In this document: piece after piece, positions 11,701 through 26,826 of the stretch | Position numbering within the stretch: the stretch's first letter is position 1 | Layout of the letters: each line of letters starts with the position of its first letter | NCBI GenBank assembly: GCA_023935145.1 | Contig: CM043698.1 | Location: 76,899,501 to 76,963,500, forward strand | Direction: 5' to 3' | Length of the DNA stretch: 64,000 nucleotides | Origin: Bretschneidera sinensis | Lineage: Eukaryota > Streptophyta > Magnoliopsida > Brassicales > Akaniaceae | Made by a program: the position numbers and the translations under genes | Notes under the pieces: model-generated | What the model saw: the letters and a program-made list of their open reading frames with translations, nothing else | What the model was told of the DNA's origin: nothing | Databases searched by the model: none

Positions 11701-14700
11701 GACTAATGACTGATGTTAAATAATTAATATGATATTAAAATACCATATAAATATAATAAATATTTATAAAATTTATTATTTATAAATACATAAACATGTA
11801 TAATTTACAAAATACCTAAAAAGATTTTTAATGGTACATAATTTACAATTTTCTTAAATTTATTTGATTTTTTATATGAGTATATTCATGGTTGTTCACC
11901 TATTTCCTATTGGCACTCTAAAACAACAATCAATAAAGATACCTATTAAATACTCAACCCTTGTATGGTTGGACTAGTGAAAACTGTTTGATATCATCTA
12001 ATGAATTATTCTTGAATATTTAACTTATAATCGAGTTGACTAAATTTTGACTGTTTGATTAAAAACTGTATGGTCTAAATTCAAAACTGTCTGGTACAAT
12101 TGTCCATGTTTGGTAAGCACAACAGACTGATGAATGATTTTAAATAATTAATATGAAATTAAAATATCATATAAATATTTATAAAATGAATAATTTATAA
12201 AATACATAAACATATATAATTTTAAAATCCCTAAAAAGGTTTTTTATGGTACATTATTTAAATTTTCACAAATTTATTTGATTTCATATACGGGTATATT
12301 CATGGTTGTTCACCTATTTCCTATAGGCACTCTAAAACTACAATCAATAAAGATGCTATTAAATACTCAACCCTTGTATGGTTGGACTAGTGAAAACAGT
12401 CTCTCTGAATTATTCATGAAACTTTAACTTATATTTGAGTTGACTAATTTTTGACTATTTAATTGAAATAGGTATGGTCAAAATTCAAAACTGTCCGGTT
12501 CCATTGTCCACGTTTGGCAAAAACAACTGACTAATGACTGATGTTAAGTAATCAATATGATATTAAAATACCATATAAATATAATAATTATTATTAAAAT
12601 TCATTATTTATAAATACATAAACATGTGTAATTGACAAAATCATTAAAAAGATTTTTAATGGTACATAATTTAAAATTTTCTTAAATTTATTTGATTTCA
12701 TTTATGAGTATATTCATGGTTGTTCACCTATTTCCTATTGGCACTCTAAAACAACAATCAATAAAGATACCTATTAAATACTCAACCCTTGTATGGTTGG
12801 ACTAGTGAAAACTGTGTGATATCATCTAATGATTTATTCATGAATATTTTACTTATAATCAAGTTGACAAATTTTTTTATTGTTTGATTGAAAACTTTAT
12901 AGTCTAAATTGAAAACAGTCCAACCATTTGTCCACGTCTGGTAACAACAACTGAATGATGACTGATGTTAAATAAATAATATGAAATTAAAATACTAAAA
13001 AATATAATAAATATTTACAAAATTTATAATTTATAAAATATATAAACATTCGTAATTTACAAAATCCCTAAAAATATTTTTCATGGTACATAATTTTTAA
13101 TTTGCATAAATTTAATTAATTTCACATGAGTAAATTCATGGTTGTTCACGTATTTCCTATTGGCACTCTAAAACAACAATCAATAAAGATACTTATTAAA
13201 TACTCAACCCTTGTATCGTTGAACTATTGAAAACTGTCTGAAATCATCAAATGATTTATTCATGAATATTTAACTTATAACGGAGTTGACTAATTTTTGA
13301 CCGTTTGATTGAAGACTATATGGGCTAAATTCAAAACTATCTGGTACCATTGTCCACGTCGGGTAACAACAACTGACTGATGACTCATGCTAAATAATTA
13401 ACATTAAATTAAAATACTAAATAAATACAATAAATATTTATAAAATTCATAATTTATAAAATATATAAACATACATAATTTATAAAATCCCTAAAAAGAT
13501 ATTTCAAGGTACATAATTTAAAATTTTCATAAATTTATTTGATTTCATATAAGAGTATATTCGTGGTTGTTCACCTATTTCCCATTGCCACTCTAAAACA
13601 ATAATCAATAAAGATACTTATTAATTACTCAATCTTTGTATGGTTGGACTAGTGAAAACTGTACGATATCATCTAATGATTCATTCAAGAATATTTAACT
13701 TATAATCGAGTTGTCTAATTTTTGACAATTTGATTGAAGACTATATGGTCTAAATTCAAAACTATGTGGCACCATTGTCCAGGTCTGGCAACAACAAGTG
13801 ACTGATGACTAATGTCAAATAATTAATATGAAATTAAAATAACATATAGATATAATAAATATTAATAAAATTCATAATTTATAAAATATATAAACATATA
13901 TAATTTACAATATCACTAAAAGTGATTTTTCATGGTACATAATTTAAAATTTTCATGAACTTATTTGATTTCATATAAGAGTATATTCATGGTTGGTCAC
14001 CTATTTCCAATTGGCACTCAAAAACAACAATCAATAAAGATACTTATTAAATCCTCAACCCCTCTACGGTTTGACTAGTGAAAACTATTTGATATCATCT
14101 AATGATTTATTCTTGAATATTTAACTTATAATCAAGTTTACTAAATTTTGACTGTTTGATTGAAAATTGTATGGTCTAAATTCAAAACTGTTTGGTACCA
14201 TTGTCCACGTCGGGTAACAACAACTGACTCATGACTGATGATAAATAATTAATATGAAATCAAAAATTCATAATTTATAAAATATGTAAACATATATAAT
14301 TTATAAAATCCCTTAAAAGATTCTTCATGGTACATAATTTTAAATTTTCATAAATTTATTTGATTTTATATATGAGTATATTCATGGTTGTGCACCTATT
14401 TTCTATAGGCACCCTATAACAACAATAAAAAAGATGCTATTAAATAGTAAACCCTTGTATGGTTGGACTTGTGAAAACGGTCTGATATAATCTATTGAAT
14501 TATTCCGGAAACTTTAACTTATAATCGAGTTGACTAATTTTTGACTATTTGATTGAAAAATGTATGGTCTAAGTTCAAAACTATCCGGTACTATTGTCCA
14601 CGTCTGGTAAAAACAACTGAGTGATGACTGAAGTTAAATAATTTAAATGAAATTTAAATACCATATAAATATAAATATAAATATTTATAAAATTCATGAT

Positions 14701-17700
14701 TTATAAAATATATAAGCATATATAAACTATAAAATCCGTAAAAATATTTTTCATGGTATATAATTTAAAATTTTCATAAATTTCTTTGATTTCATATATG
14801 TGTATTTTCATGGTTGTTCAACTATTTCCTATTAGCACTCTAAAACAACAATCAATAAAGATACTTTTTAAATACTCTACCTTTGTATGGTTGGACTAGT
14901 GAAAACTGTATGATATCATCTAATGATTCATTCAAGAATATTCAACTTATAATCGAGTTGACTAATTTTTGACAGTCTCATTGAAGACTATATGATCTAA
15001 ATTCAAAACAGTGTGGTACCTTTGTCCAGGTCTGGCAACAACAACTGATTGATGAGTTACGTTAAATAATTAATATGAAATTAAAATAACCTATAAATAT
15101 AATAAATATTTATAAAATTCATAATTTATAAAATACATACATATATATAACTTATAAAATCACTAAAAAAGATTTTTCATGCTACATAATTAAAAATTTT
15201 CATGAATTTATTTGATTTCATATAAGAGTAAATTCATGGTTGTTCATCTATTTCCTACTGGCACTCTAAAACAAAAATCAATAAAGATACTTATTAAATA
15301 CTAAACCCTTCTATGGTTGGACTAGTGAAAACTGTTTGATATCATCTAATGAATTATTCTTGAATATTTAACTTATAATCGAGTTAACTAAATTTTGACT
15401 GTTTGATTGAAAACTGTATGTTCTAAATTCAAAACTGTCTGGTACCATTGTCCACATCTGGTAAGCACAACAGACTGATGAATAATGTTAAATAATTAAT
15501 ATGAAATTAATATATCATATAAATATAATAAATATTTATAAAATGAATAATTTATAAAAAAATATAAACATATATAATTTTAAAATCCCTAAAAAGGTTT
15601 TTTATGGTAGATAAATTAAATTTTCACAAATTTATTTGATTTCATATATGAGTCTATTCATGGTTGTTCACCTATTTCCTTTAAGAACTCTAAAACAACA
15701 ATCAATAAAGATGCTATTATATGCTCAACCCTTGCATGGTTGGACTAGTGAAAACTGTCTCTCCTGCTTTATTCATGAAACTTTAACTTATATTTGAGTT
15801 GACTAATTTTTGACTATTTGACTGAAATATGTATGGTCAAAATTCAAAACTGTCCGGTTCCATTGCCCACGTTTGGAAAAACCAACTGACTAATGACCGA
15901 TGTTAAATAATTAATATGATATTAAAATACCATATAAATATAATAAATATTTATAAAATTCATTATTTATAAATACATAAACATGTATAATTTACAAAAT
16001 CACTAAAAAGATTTTTAATGGTACATAATTTAAAATTTTCTTAAATTTATTTGAATTTATATATGAGTATATTCATGGTTGTTCACCTATTTCCTATTGG
16101 CACTCTAAACCAACAATCAAGAAAGATACCTATTAAATACTCCACCCTTGTATGGTTGGACTAGTGAAAACTGTTTGATATCATCTAATGAATTATTCTT
16201 GAATATTTAACTTATAATCGAGTTGACTAAATTTTGACTGTTTGATTAAAAACAGTATGGTCTAAATTCCAAACTGTCTGGTACAATTGTCCATGTTTGG
16301 AAAGCACAACAGACTGATGAATGATGTTAAATAATTAATATGAAATTAAAATATCATATAAATATAATAAATATTTATAAAATGAATAATTTATAAAATA
16401 CATAAACATATATAATTTTAAAATCCCTAAAAAGGTTTTATATGGTATATTATTTAAATTTTCACAAATTTATTTGATTTCATATATGAGTCTATTCATG
16501 GTTGTTCACCTATTTCCTATAGGCACTCTAAAACAACAATCAATAAAGATGCTATTCAATACTCAACCCTTGTATGGTTGGACTAGTGAAAACTGTCTCT
16601 CTGATTTATTCATGAAACTTTAACTTATATTCTAGTTGACTAATTTTTGACTATTTGACTGAAATATGTATGGTCAAAATTCAAAACTGTCCGGTTCCAT
16701 TGCCCACGTTTGGAAAAACCAACTGACTAATGACTGATGTTAAATAATTAATATGATATTAAAATACCATATAAATATAATAAATATTTATAAAATTCAT
16801 TATTTATAAATACATAAACATGTATAATTTACAAAATCACTAAAAAGATTTTTAATGGTACATAATTTAAAATTTTCTTAAATTTGTTTGAATTTATATA
16901 TGAATATATTCATGGTTGTTCACCTATTTCCTATTGGCACTCTAAAACAACAATCAATAAAGATACCTATTAAATACTCAACCCTTGTATGGTTGGACTA
17001 GTGAAAACTGTTTGATATCATCTAATGAATTATTCTTGAATATTTCACTTATAATCGAGTTGACTAAATTTTGACTGTTTGATTAAAAACTGTATTGTCT
17101 AAATTCAAAACTGTCTGGTACAATTGTCCATGTTTGGTAAGCACAACAGACTGATGAATGATGTTAAATAATTAATATGAAATTAAAATATCATATAAAT
17201 ATAATAAATATTTATAAAATGAATAATTTATAAAATACATAAACATATATAATTTTAAAATCCCTAAAAAGGTTTTATATGGTATATTATTTAAATTTTC
17301 ACAAATTTATTTGATTTAATATATGAGTCTATTCATGGTTGTTCACCAATTTTCTATAGGCACTCTAAAACAACAATCAATAAAGATGCTATTAAATACT
17401 CAACCCTTGTATGGTTGGACTAGTGAAAACTGTCTCTCTGATTTATTCATGAAACTTTAACTTATATTCTAGTTGACTAATTTTTGACTATTTGACTGAA
17501 ATATGTATGGTCAAAATTCAAAACTGTCCGGTTCCATTGCCCACGTTTGGAAAATCCAACTGACTAATGACTGATGTTAAATAATTAATATGATATTAAA
17601 ATACCATATAAATATAATAAATATTTATAAAATTCATTATTTATAAATACATAAACATGTATAATTTACAAAATCACTAAAAAGATTTTTAATGGTACAT

Positions 17701-20700
17701 AATTTAAAATTTTCTTAAATTTATTTGAATTTATATATGAATATATTCATGGTTGTTCACCTATTTCCTATTGGCACTCTAAAACAACAATCAATAAAGA
17801 TACCTATTAAATACTCAACCCTTGTATGGTTGGACTAGTGAAAACTGTTTGATATCATCTAATGAATTATTCTTGAATATTTAACTTATAATCGAGTTGA
17901 CTAAATTTTGACTGTTCGATTAAAAACTGTATTGTCTAAATTCAAAACTGTCTGGTACAATTGTCCATGTTTGGTAAGCACAACAGACAGATGAATGATG
18001 TTAAATAATTAATATGAAATTAAAATATCATATAAATATAATAAATATTTATAAAATGAATAATTTATAAAATACATAAACATATATAATTTTAAAATCC
18101 CTAAAAAGGTTTTATATGGTATATTATTTAAATTTTCACAAATTTATTTGATTTAATATATGAGTCTATTCATGGTTGTTCACCAATTTTCTATAGGCAC
18201 TCTAAAACAACAATCAATAAAGATGCTATTAAATACTCAACCCTTGTATGGTTGGACTAGTGAAAACTGTCTCTCTGATTTATTCATGAAACTTTAACTT
18301 ATATTTGAGTTGACTAATTTTTGACTATTTGACTGAAATATGTATGGTCAAAATTCAAAACTGTCCGGTTCCATTGCCCACGTTTGGAAAAACCAACTGA
18401 CTAATGACTGATGTTAAATAATTAATATGATATTAAAATACCATATAAATATAATAAATATTTATAAAATTCATTATTTATAAATACATAAACATGTATA
18501 ATTTACAAAATCACTAAAAAGATTTTTAATGGTACATAATTTAAAATTTTCTTAAATTTATTTGAATTTATATATGAGTATATTCATGGTTGTTCACCTA
18601 TTTCCTATTGGCACTCTAAACCAACAATCAAATAAGATACCTATTAAATACTCAACCCTTGTATGGTTGGACTAGTGAAAACTGTTTGATATCATCTAAT
18701 GAATTATTCTTGAATATTTAACTTATAATCGAGTTGACTAAATTTTGACTGTTTGATTAAAAACTGTATGGTCTAAATTCAAAACTGTCTGGTACAATGT
18801 CCATGTTTGGTAAGCACAACAGACTGATGAATGATGTTAAATAATTAATATGAAATTAAAATATCATATAAATGTAATAAATATTTATAAAATGAATAAT
18901 TTATAAAATACATAAACATATTAAATTTTAAAATCCCTAAAAAGGTTTTATATGGTATATTATTTAAATTTTCACAAATTTATTTGATTTCATATATGAG
19001 TCCATTCATGGTTGTTCACCTATTTCCTATAGGCACTCTAAAACAACAATCAATAAAGATGCTATTAAATACTCAACCCTTGTATGGTTGGACTAGTGAA
19101 AACTGTCTCTCTGATTTATTCATGAAACTTTAACTTATATTTGAGTTGACTAATTTTTGACTATTTGATTGAAATATGTATGGTCAAAATTCAAAACTGT
19201 CCGGTTCCATTGCCCACGTTTGGAAAACCAACTGACTAATGACTGATGTTAAATAATTAATATGATATTAAAATACCATATAAATATAATAAATATTTAT
19301 AAAATTCATTATTTATAAATACATAAACATGTATAATTTACAAAATCACTAAAAAGATTTTTAATGGTACATAATTTAAAATTTTCTTAAATTTATTTGA
19401 ATTTATATATGAGTATATTCATGGTTGTTCACCTATTTCCTATTGGCACTCTAAAACAACAATCAATAAAGATACCTATTAAATACTCAACCCTTGTATG
19501 GTTGGACTAGTGAAAACTGTTTGATATCATCTAATGAATTATTCTTGAATATTTAACTTATAATCGAGTTGACTAAATTTTGACTGTTTGATTAAAAACT
19601 GTATGGTCTAAATTCAAAACTGTCTGGTACAATTGTCCACGTCTGGTAAGCACAACAGACTAATGAATGATGTTAAATAATTAATATGAAATTAATATAT
19701 CATATAAATATAATAAATATTTATAAAATGAATAATTTATAAAAAAACATAAACATATATAATTTTAAAATCCCTAAAAAGGTTTTTCATGGTAGATAAA
19801 TTAAATTTTCACAAATTTATTTGATTTCATATATGAGTCTATTCATGGTTGTTCACCTATTTCCTTTAAGAACTCTAAAACAACAATCAATAAAGATGCT
19901 ATTATATGCTCAACCCTTGCATGGTTGGACTAGTGAAAACTGTCTCTCCTGCTTTATTCATGAAACTTTAACTTATATTTGAGTTGACTAATTTTTGACT
20001 ATTTGACTGAAATATGTATGGTCAAAATTCAAAACTGTCCGGTTCCATTGCCCACGTTTGGAAAAACCAACTGACTAATGACCGATGTTAAATAATTAAT
20101 ATGATATTAAAATACCATATAAATATAATAAATATTTATAAAATTCATTATTTATAAATACATAAACATGTATAATTTACAAAATCACTAAAAAGATTTT
20201 TAATGGTACATAATTTAAAATTTTCTTAAATTTATTTGAATTTATATATGAGTATATTCATGGTTGTTCACCTATTTCCTATTGGCACTCTAAACCAACA
20301 ATCAAGAAAGATACCTATTAAATACTCCACCCTTGTATGGTTGGACTAGTGAAAACTGTTTGATATCATCTAATGAATTATTCTTGAATATTTAACTTAT
20401 AATCGAGTTGACTAAATTTTGACTGTTTGATTAAAAACAGTATGGTCTAAATTCCAAACTGTCTGGTACAATTGTCCATGTTTGGAAAGCACAACAGACT
20501 GATGAATGATGTTAAATAATTAATATGAAATTAAAATATCATATAAATATAATAAATATTTATAAAATGAATAATTTATAAAATACATAAACATATATAA
20601 TTTTAAAATCCCTAAAAAGGTTTTATATGGTATATTATTTAAATTTTCACAAATTTATTTGATTTCATATATGAGTCTATTCATGGTTGTTCACCTATTT

Positions 20701-23700
20701 CCTATAGGCACTCTAAAACAACAATCAATAAAGATGCTATTCAATACTCAACCCTTGTATGGTTGGACTAGTGAAAACTGTCTCTCTGATTTATTCATGA
20801 AACTTTAACTTATATTCTAGTTGACTAATTTTTGACTATTTGACTGAAATATGTATGGTCAAAATTCAAAACTGTCCGGTTCCATTGCCCACGTTTGGAA
20901 AAACCAACTGACTAATGACTGATGTTAAATAATTAATATGATATTAAAATACCATATAAATATAATAAATATTTATAAAATTCATTATTTATAAATACAT
21001 AAACATGTATAATTTACAAAATCACTAAAAAGATTTTTAATGGTACATAATTTAAAATTTTCTTAAATTTGTTTGAATTTATATATGAATATATTCATGG
21101 TTGTTCACCTATTTCCTATTGGCACTCTAAAACAACAATCAATAAAGATACCTATTAAATACTCAACCCTTGTATGGTTGGACTAGTGAAAACTGTTTGA
21201 TATCATCTAATGAATTATTCTTGAATATTTCACTTATAATCGAGTTGACTAAATTTTGACTGTTTGATTAAAAACTGTATTGTCTAAATTCAAAACTGTC
21301 TGGTACAATTGTCCATGTTTGGTAAGCACAACAGACTGATGAATGATGTTAAATAATTAATATGAAATTAAAATATCATATAAATATAATAAATATTTAT
21401 AAAATGAATAATTTATAAAATACATAAACATATATAATTTTAAAATCCCTAAAAAGGTTTTATATGGTATATTATTTAAATTTTCACAAATTTATTTGAT
21501 TTAATATATGAGTCTATTCATGGTTGTTCACCAATTTTCTATAGGCACTCTAAAACAACAATCAATAAAGATGCTATTAAATACTCAACCCTTGTATGGT
21601 TGGACTAGTGAAAACTGTCTCTCTGATTTATTCATGAAACTTTAACTTATATTCTAGTTGACTAATTTTTGACTATTTGACTGAAATATGTATGGTCAAA
21701 ATTCAAAACTGTCCGGTTCCATTGCCCACGTTTGGAAAATCCAACTGACTAATGACTGATGTTAAATAATTAATATGATATTAAAATACCATATAAATAT
21801 AATAAATATTTATAAAATTCATTATTTATAAATACATAAACATGTATAATTTACAAAATCACTAAAAAGATTTTTAATGGTACATAATTTAAAATTTTCT
21901 TAAATTTATTTGAATTTATATATGAATATATTCATGGTTGTTCACCTATTTCCTATTGGCACTCTAAAACAACAATCAATAAAGATACCTATTAAATACT
22001 CAACCCTTGTATGGTTGGACTAGTGAAAACTGTTTGATATCATCTAATGAATTATTCTTGAATATTTAACTTATAATCGAGTTGACTAAATTTTGACTGT
22101 TCGATTAAAAACTGTATTGTCTAAATTCAAAACTGTCTGGTACAATTGTCCATGTTTGGTAAGCACAACAGACAGATGAATGATGTTAAATAATTAATAT
22201 GAAATTAAAATATCATATAAATATAATAAATATTTATAAAATGAATAATTTATAAAATACATAAACATATATAATTTTAAAATCCCTAAAAAGGTTTTAT
22301 ATGGTATATTATTTAAATTTTCACAAATTTATTTGATTTAATATATGAGTCTATTCATGGTTGTTCACCAATTTTCTATAGGCACTCTAAAACAACAATC
22401 AATAAAGATGCTATTAAATACTCAACCCTTGTATGGTTGGACTAGTGAAAACTGTCTCTCTGATTTATTCATGAAACTTTAACTTATATTTGAGTTGACT
22501 AATTTTTGACTATTTGACTGAAATATGTATGGTCAAAATTCAAAACTGTCCGGTTCCATTGCCCACGTTTGGAAAAACCAACTGACTAATGACTGATGTT
22601 AAATAATTAATATGATATTAAAATACCATATAAATATAATAAATATTTATAAAATTCATTATTTATAAATACATAAACATGTATAATTTACAAAATCACT
22701 AAAAAGATTTTTAATGGTACATAATTTAAAATTTTCTTAAATTTATTTGAATTTATATATGAGTATATTCATGGTTGTTCACCTATTTCCTATTGGCACT
22801 CTAAACCAACAATCAAATAAGATACCTATTAAATACTCAACCCTTGTATGGTTGGACTAGTGAAAACTGTTTGATATCATCTAATGAATTATTCTTGAAT
22901 ATTTAACTTATAATCGAGTTGACTAAATTTTGACTGTTTGATTAAAAACTGTATGGTCTAAATTCAAAACTGTCTGGTACAATGTCCATGTTTGGTAAGC
23001 ACAACAGACTGATGAATGATGTTAAATAATTAATATGAAATTAAAATATCATATAAATGTAATAAATATTTATAAAATGAATAATTTATAAAATACATAA
23101 ACATATTAAATTTTAAAATCCCTAAAAAGGTTTTATATGGTATATTATTTAAATTTTCACAAATTTATTTGATTTCATATATGAGTCCATTCATGGTTGT
23201 TCACCTATTTCCTATAGGCACTCTAAAACAACAATCAATAAAGATGCTATTAAATACTCAACCCTTGTATGGTTGGACTAGTGAAAACTGTCTCTCTGAT
23301 TTATTCATGAAACTTTAACTTATATTTGAGTTGACTAATTTTTGACTATTTGATTGAAATATGTATGGTCAAAATTCAAAACTGTCCGGTTCCATTGCCC
23401 ACGTTTGGAAAACCAACTGACTAATGACTGATGTTAAATAATTAATATGATATTAAAATACCATATAAATATAATAAATATTTATAAAATTCATTATTTA
23501 TAAATACATAAACATGTATAATTTACAAAATCACTAAAAAGATTTTTAATGGTACATAATTTAAAATTTTCTTAAATTTATTTGAATTTATATATGAGTA
23601 TATTCATGGTTGTTCACCTATTTCCTATTGGCACTCTAAAACAACAATCAATAAAGATACCTATTAAATACTCAACCCTTGTATGGTTGGACTAGTGAAA

Positions 23701-26624
23701 ACTGTTTGATATCATCTAATGAATTATTCTTGAATATTTAACTTATAATCGAGTTGACTAAATTTTGACTGTTTGATTAAAAACTGTATGGTCTAAATTC
23801 AAAACTGTCTGGTACAATTGTCCACGTCTGGTAAGCACAACAGACTAATGAATGATGTTAAATAATTAATATGAAATTAATATATCATATAAATATAATA
23901 AATATTTATAAAATGAATAATTTATAAAAAAACATAAACATATATAATTTTAAAATCCCTAAAAAGGTTTTTCATGGTAGATAAATTAAATTTTCACAAA
24001 TTTATTTGATTTCATATATGAGTCTATTCATGGTTGTTCACCTATTTCCTTTAAGAACTCTAAAACAACAATCAATAAAGATGCTATTATATGCTCAACC
24101 CTTGCATGGTTGGACTAGTGAAAACTGTCTCTCCTGCTTTATTCATGAAACTTTAACTTATATTTGAGTTGACTAATTTTTGACTATTTGACTGAAATAT
24201 GTATGGTCAAAATTCAAAACTGTCCGGTTCCATTGCCCACGTTTGGAAAAACCAACTGACTAATGACTGATGTTAAATAATTAATATGATATTAAAATAC
24301 CATATAAATATAATAAATATTTATAAAATTCATTATTTATAAATACATAAACATGTATAATTTACAAAATCACTAAAAAGATTTTTAATGGTACATAATT
24401 TAAAATTTTCTTAAATTTATTTGAATTTATATATGAGTATATTCATGGTTGTTCACCTATTTCCTATTGGCAGTCTAAAACAACAATCAATAAAGATACC
24501 TATTAAATACTCAACCCTTGTATGGTTGGACTAGTGAAAACTGTTTGATATCATCTAATGAATTATTCTTGAATATTTAACTTATAATCGAGTTGACTAA
24601 ATTTTGACTGTTTGATTAAAAACTGTATGGTCTAAATTCAAAACTGTCTGGTACAATTGTCCATGTTTGGTAAGCACAACAGACTGATGAATGATGTTAA
24701 AGAATTAATATGAAATTAAAATATCATATAAATATAATAAATATTTATAAAATGAATAATTTATAAAATACATAAACATATATAATTTTAAAATCCCTAA
24801 AAAGGTTTTATATGGTATATTATTTAAATTTTCACAAATTTATTTGATTTCATATATGAGTCTATTCATGGTTGTTCACTTATTTCCTATAGGCACTCTA
24901 AAACAACAATCAATAAAGATGCTATTAAATACTCAACCCTTGTATGGTTGGACTAGTGAAAACTGTCTCTCTGATTTATTCATGAAACTTAACTTATATT
25001 TGAGTTGACTAATTTTTGACTATTTGACTGAAATATGTATGGTCAAAATTCAAAACTGTCTGGTTCCATTGCCCACGTTTGGAAAAACCAACTGACTAAT
25101 GACTGATGTTAAATAATTAATATGATATTAAAATACCATATAAATATAATAAATATTTATAAAATTCATTATTTATAAATACATAAACATGTATAATTTA
25201 CAAAATCACTAAAAAGATTTTTAATGGTACATAATTTAAAATTTTCTTAAATTTATTTGAATTTATATATGAGTATATTCATGGTTGTTCACCTATTTCC
25301 TATTGGCACTCTAAAACAACAATCAATAAAGATACCTATTAAATACTCAACCCTTGTATGGTTGGACTAGTGAAAACTGTTTGATATCATCTAATGAATT
25401 ATTCTTGAATATTTAACTTATAATCGAGTTGACTAAATTTTGACTGTTTGATTAAAAACTGTATGGTCTAAATTCAAAACTGTCTGGTACAATTGTCCAT
25501 GTTTGGTAAGCACAACAGACTAATGAATGATGTTAAATAATTAATATGAAATTAAAATATCATATAAATATAATAAATATTTATAAAATGAATAATTTAT
25601 AAAATACATAAAAATATATAATTTTAAAATCCTTAAAATGGTTTTTTTTGGTATATTATTTAAATTTTCACAAATTTATTTGATTTCATATATGAGTCTA
25701 TTCATGGTTGTTCACTTATTTCCTATAGGCACTCTAAAACAACAATCAATAAAGATACTATTAAATACTCAACCCTTGTATGGTTAGACTAGTGAAAACT
25801 GTCTCTCTGATTTATTCATGAAACTTTAACTTATATTTGAGTTGACTAATTTTTGACTATTTAATTGAAATAGGTATGGTCAAAATTCAAAACTGTTCGG
25901 TTCAATTGTCCACGTTTGGCAAAAACAACTGACTAATGACTGATGTTAAATAATTAATATGATATTAAAATACCATATAAATATAATAAATATTTATAAA
26001 ATTCATTATTTATAAATACATAAACATGTGTAATTGACAAAATCATTAAAAAGATTTTTAATGGTACATAATTTAAAATTTTCTTAAATTTATTTGATTT
26101 CATATATAAGTATATTCATGGTTGTTCACCTATTTCCTATTGGCACTCTAAAACAACAATCAATAAAGATACCTATTAAATACTCAACCCTTGTATGGTT
26201 GGACTAGTGAAAACTGTGTGATATCATCTAATGATTTATTCATGAATATTTTACTTATAATCAAGTTGACAAATTTTTTTATTGTTTGATTGAAAACTCT
26301 ATAGTCTAAATTGAAAATTGTCCAACCATTTGTCCACGTCTGGTAACAACAACTGAATGATGACTGATGTTAAATAAATAATATGAAATTAAAATACATA
26401 AAAAATATAATAAATATTTACAAAATTCATAATTTATAAAATATATAAACATATATAATTTTAAAAATCCCTAAAAATATTTTTCATGGTACATAATTTA
26501 AAATTTGCATAAATTTAATTAATTTCACATGAGTAAATTCATGGTTGTTCACCTATTTCCTATTGGCACTCAAAAACAACAATCAATAAAGATACTTATT
26601 AAATACTCAACCCTTGTATGGTTG
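8789..26624. repeat. Satellite array, block B
   Basis: About 17.8 kb of the same satellite of roughly 415-420 bp units, beginning with the right CATAT duplication (8789-8793) and ending at the 5' LTR of element 2. The first part (8789 to about 15600) shows a long period of about 5054 bp: the variant AAAAGTGATTTTTCATGG recurs with a 5054-bp shift (8867 against 13921). The middle shows a 4185-bp period. The last part (about 25.6-26.6 kb) matches unit types seen at 2.1-2.6 kb and 12.6-13.2 kb. No coding sequence is seen. Confidence 0.95.
15600..24265. repeat. Tandem 4185-bp higher-order repeat, about two copies
   Basis: The rare variant CCTTTAAGAACTC occurs at about 15679, 19864 and 24049, exactly 4185 bp apart each time. 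Between these points private variants recur in the same order, including CTAAACCAACAATCAAGAAAG, the GAATATATTC variant and GTCCATTCATGG. 4185 is five times 837, so the unit is five dimers. The shift-match fails on the left near 15.55 kb and on the right near 24.26 kb. Boundaries are approximate. Confidence 0.85.
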
Positions 26625-26818
26625 TGTAGAATCCGATATTTCTTTTCAGCTTTTATAATCTTGTTTTATAATTCAGTTTTTTTTAGGGATCTCTTAGTAA
26701 GAAACAAAAACTTTGGAGTTGTTTAAATACTAGAAGGAAAATTAAAGGAAATGGCATGTAAATTAATAAAAGAAGAAGGGGAAGGGTAGAGTGGTAAAAG
26801 GCCAAGATTTAGAGGGAG

Positions 26819-26826
26819 TATATAAG
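26819..26826 (+). promoter_or_regulatory. TATA box in element 2 5' LTR
   Basis: TATATAAG about 195 bases into the LTR; the same site is present in the nested LTR (36510-36517) and in element 3 (46509-46516). It is the likely promoter for the element RNA. Confidence 0.55.

Noticed and set aside
1..26624. Regular repeats considered as a CRISPR-like array
   Set aside because: Units of about 415-420 bp without short repeat-and-spacer structure, in a plant genome; this is satellite DNA.
26529..26726. A 65-codon plus-strand frame across the satellite/LTR junction
   Set aside because: It spans the insertion boundary of element 2, so it cannot be an old gene.
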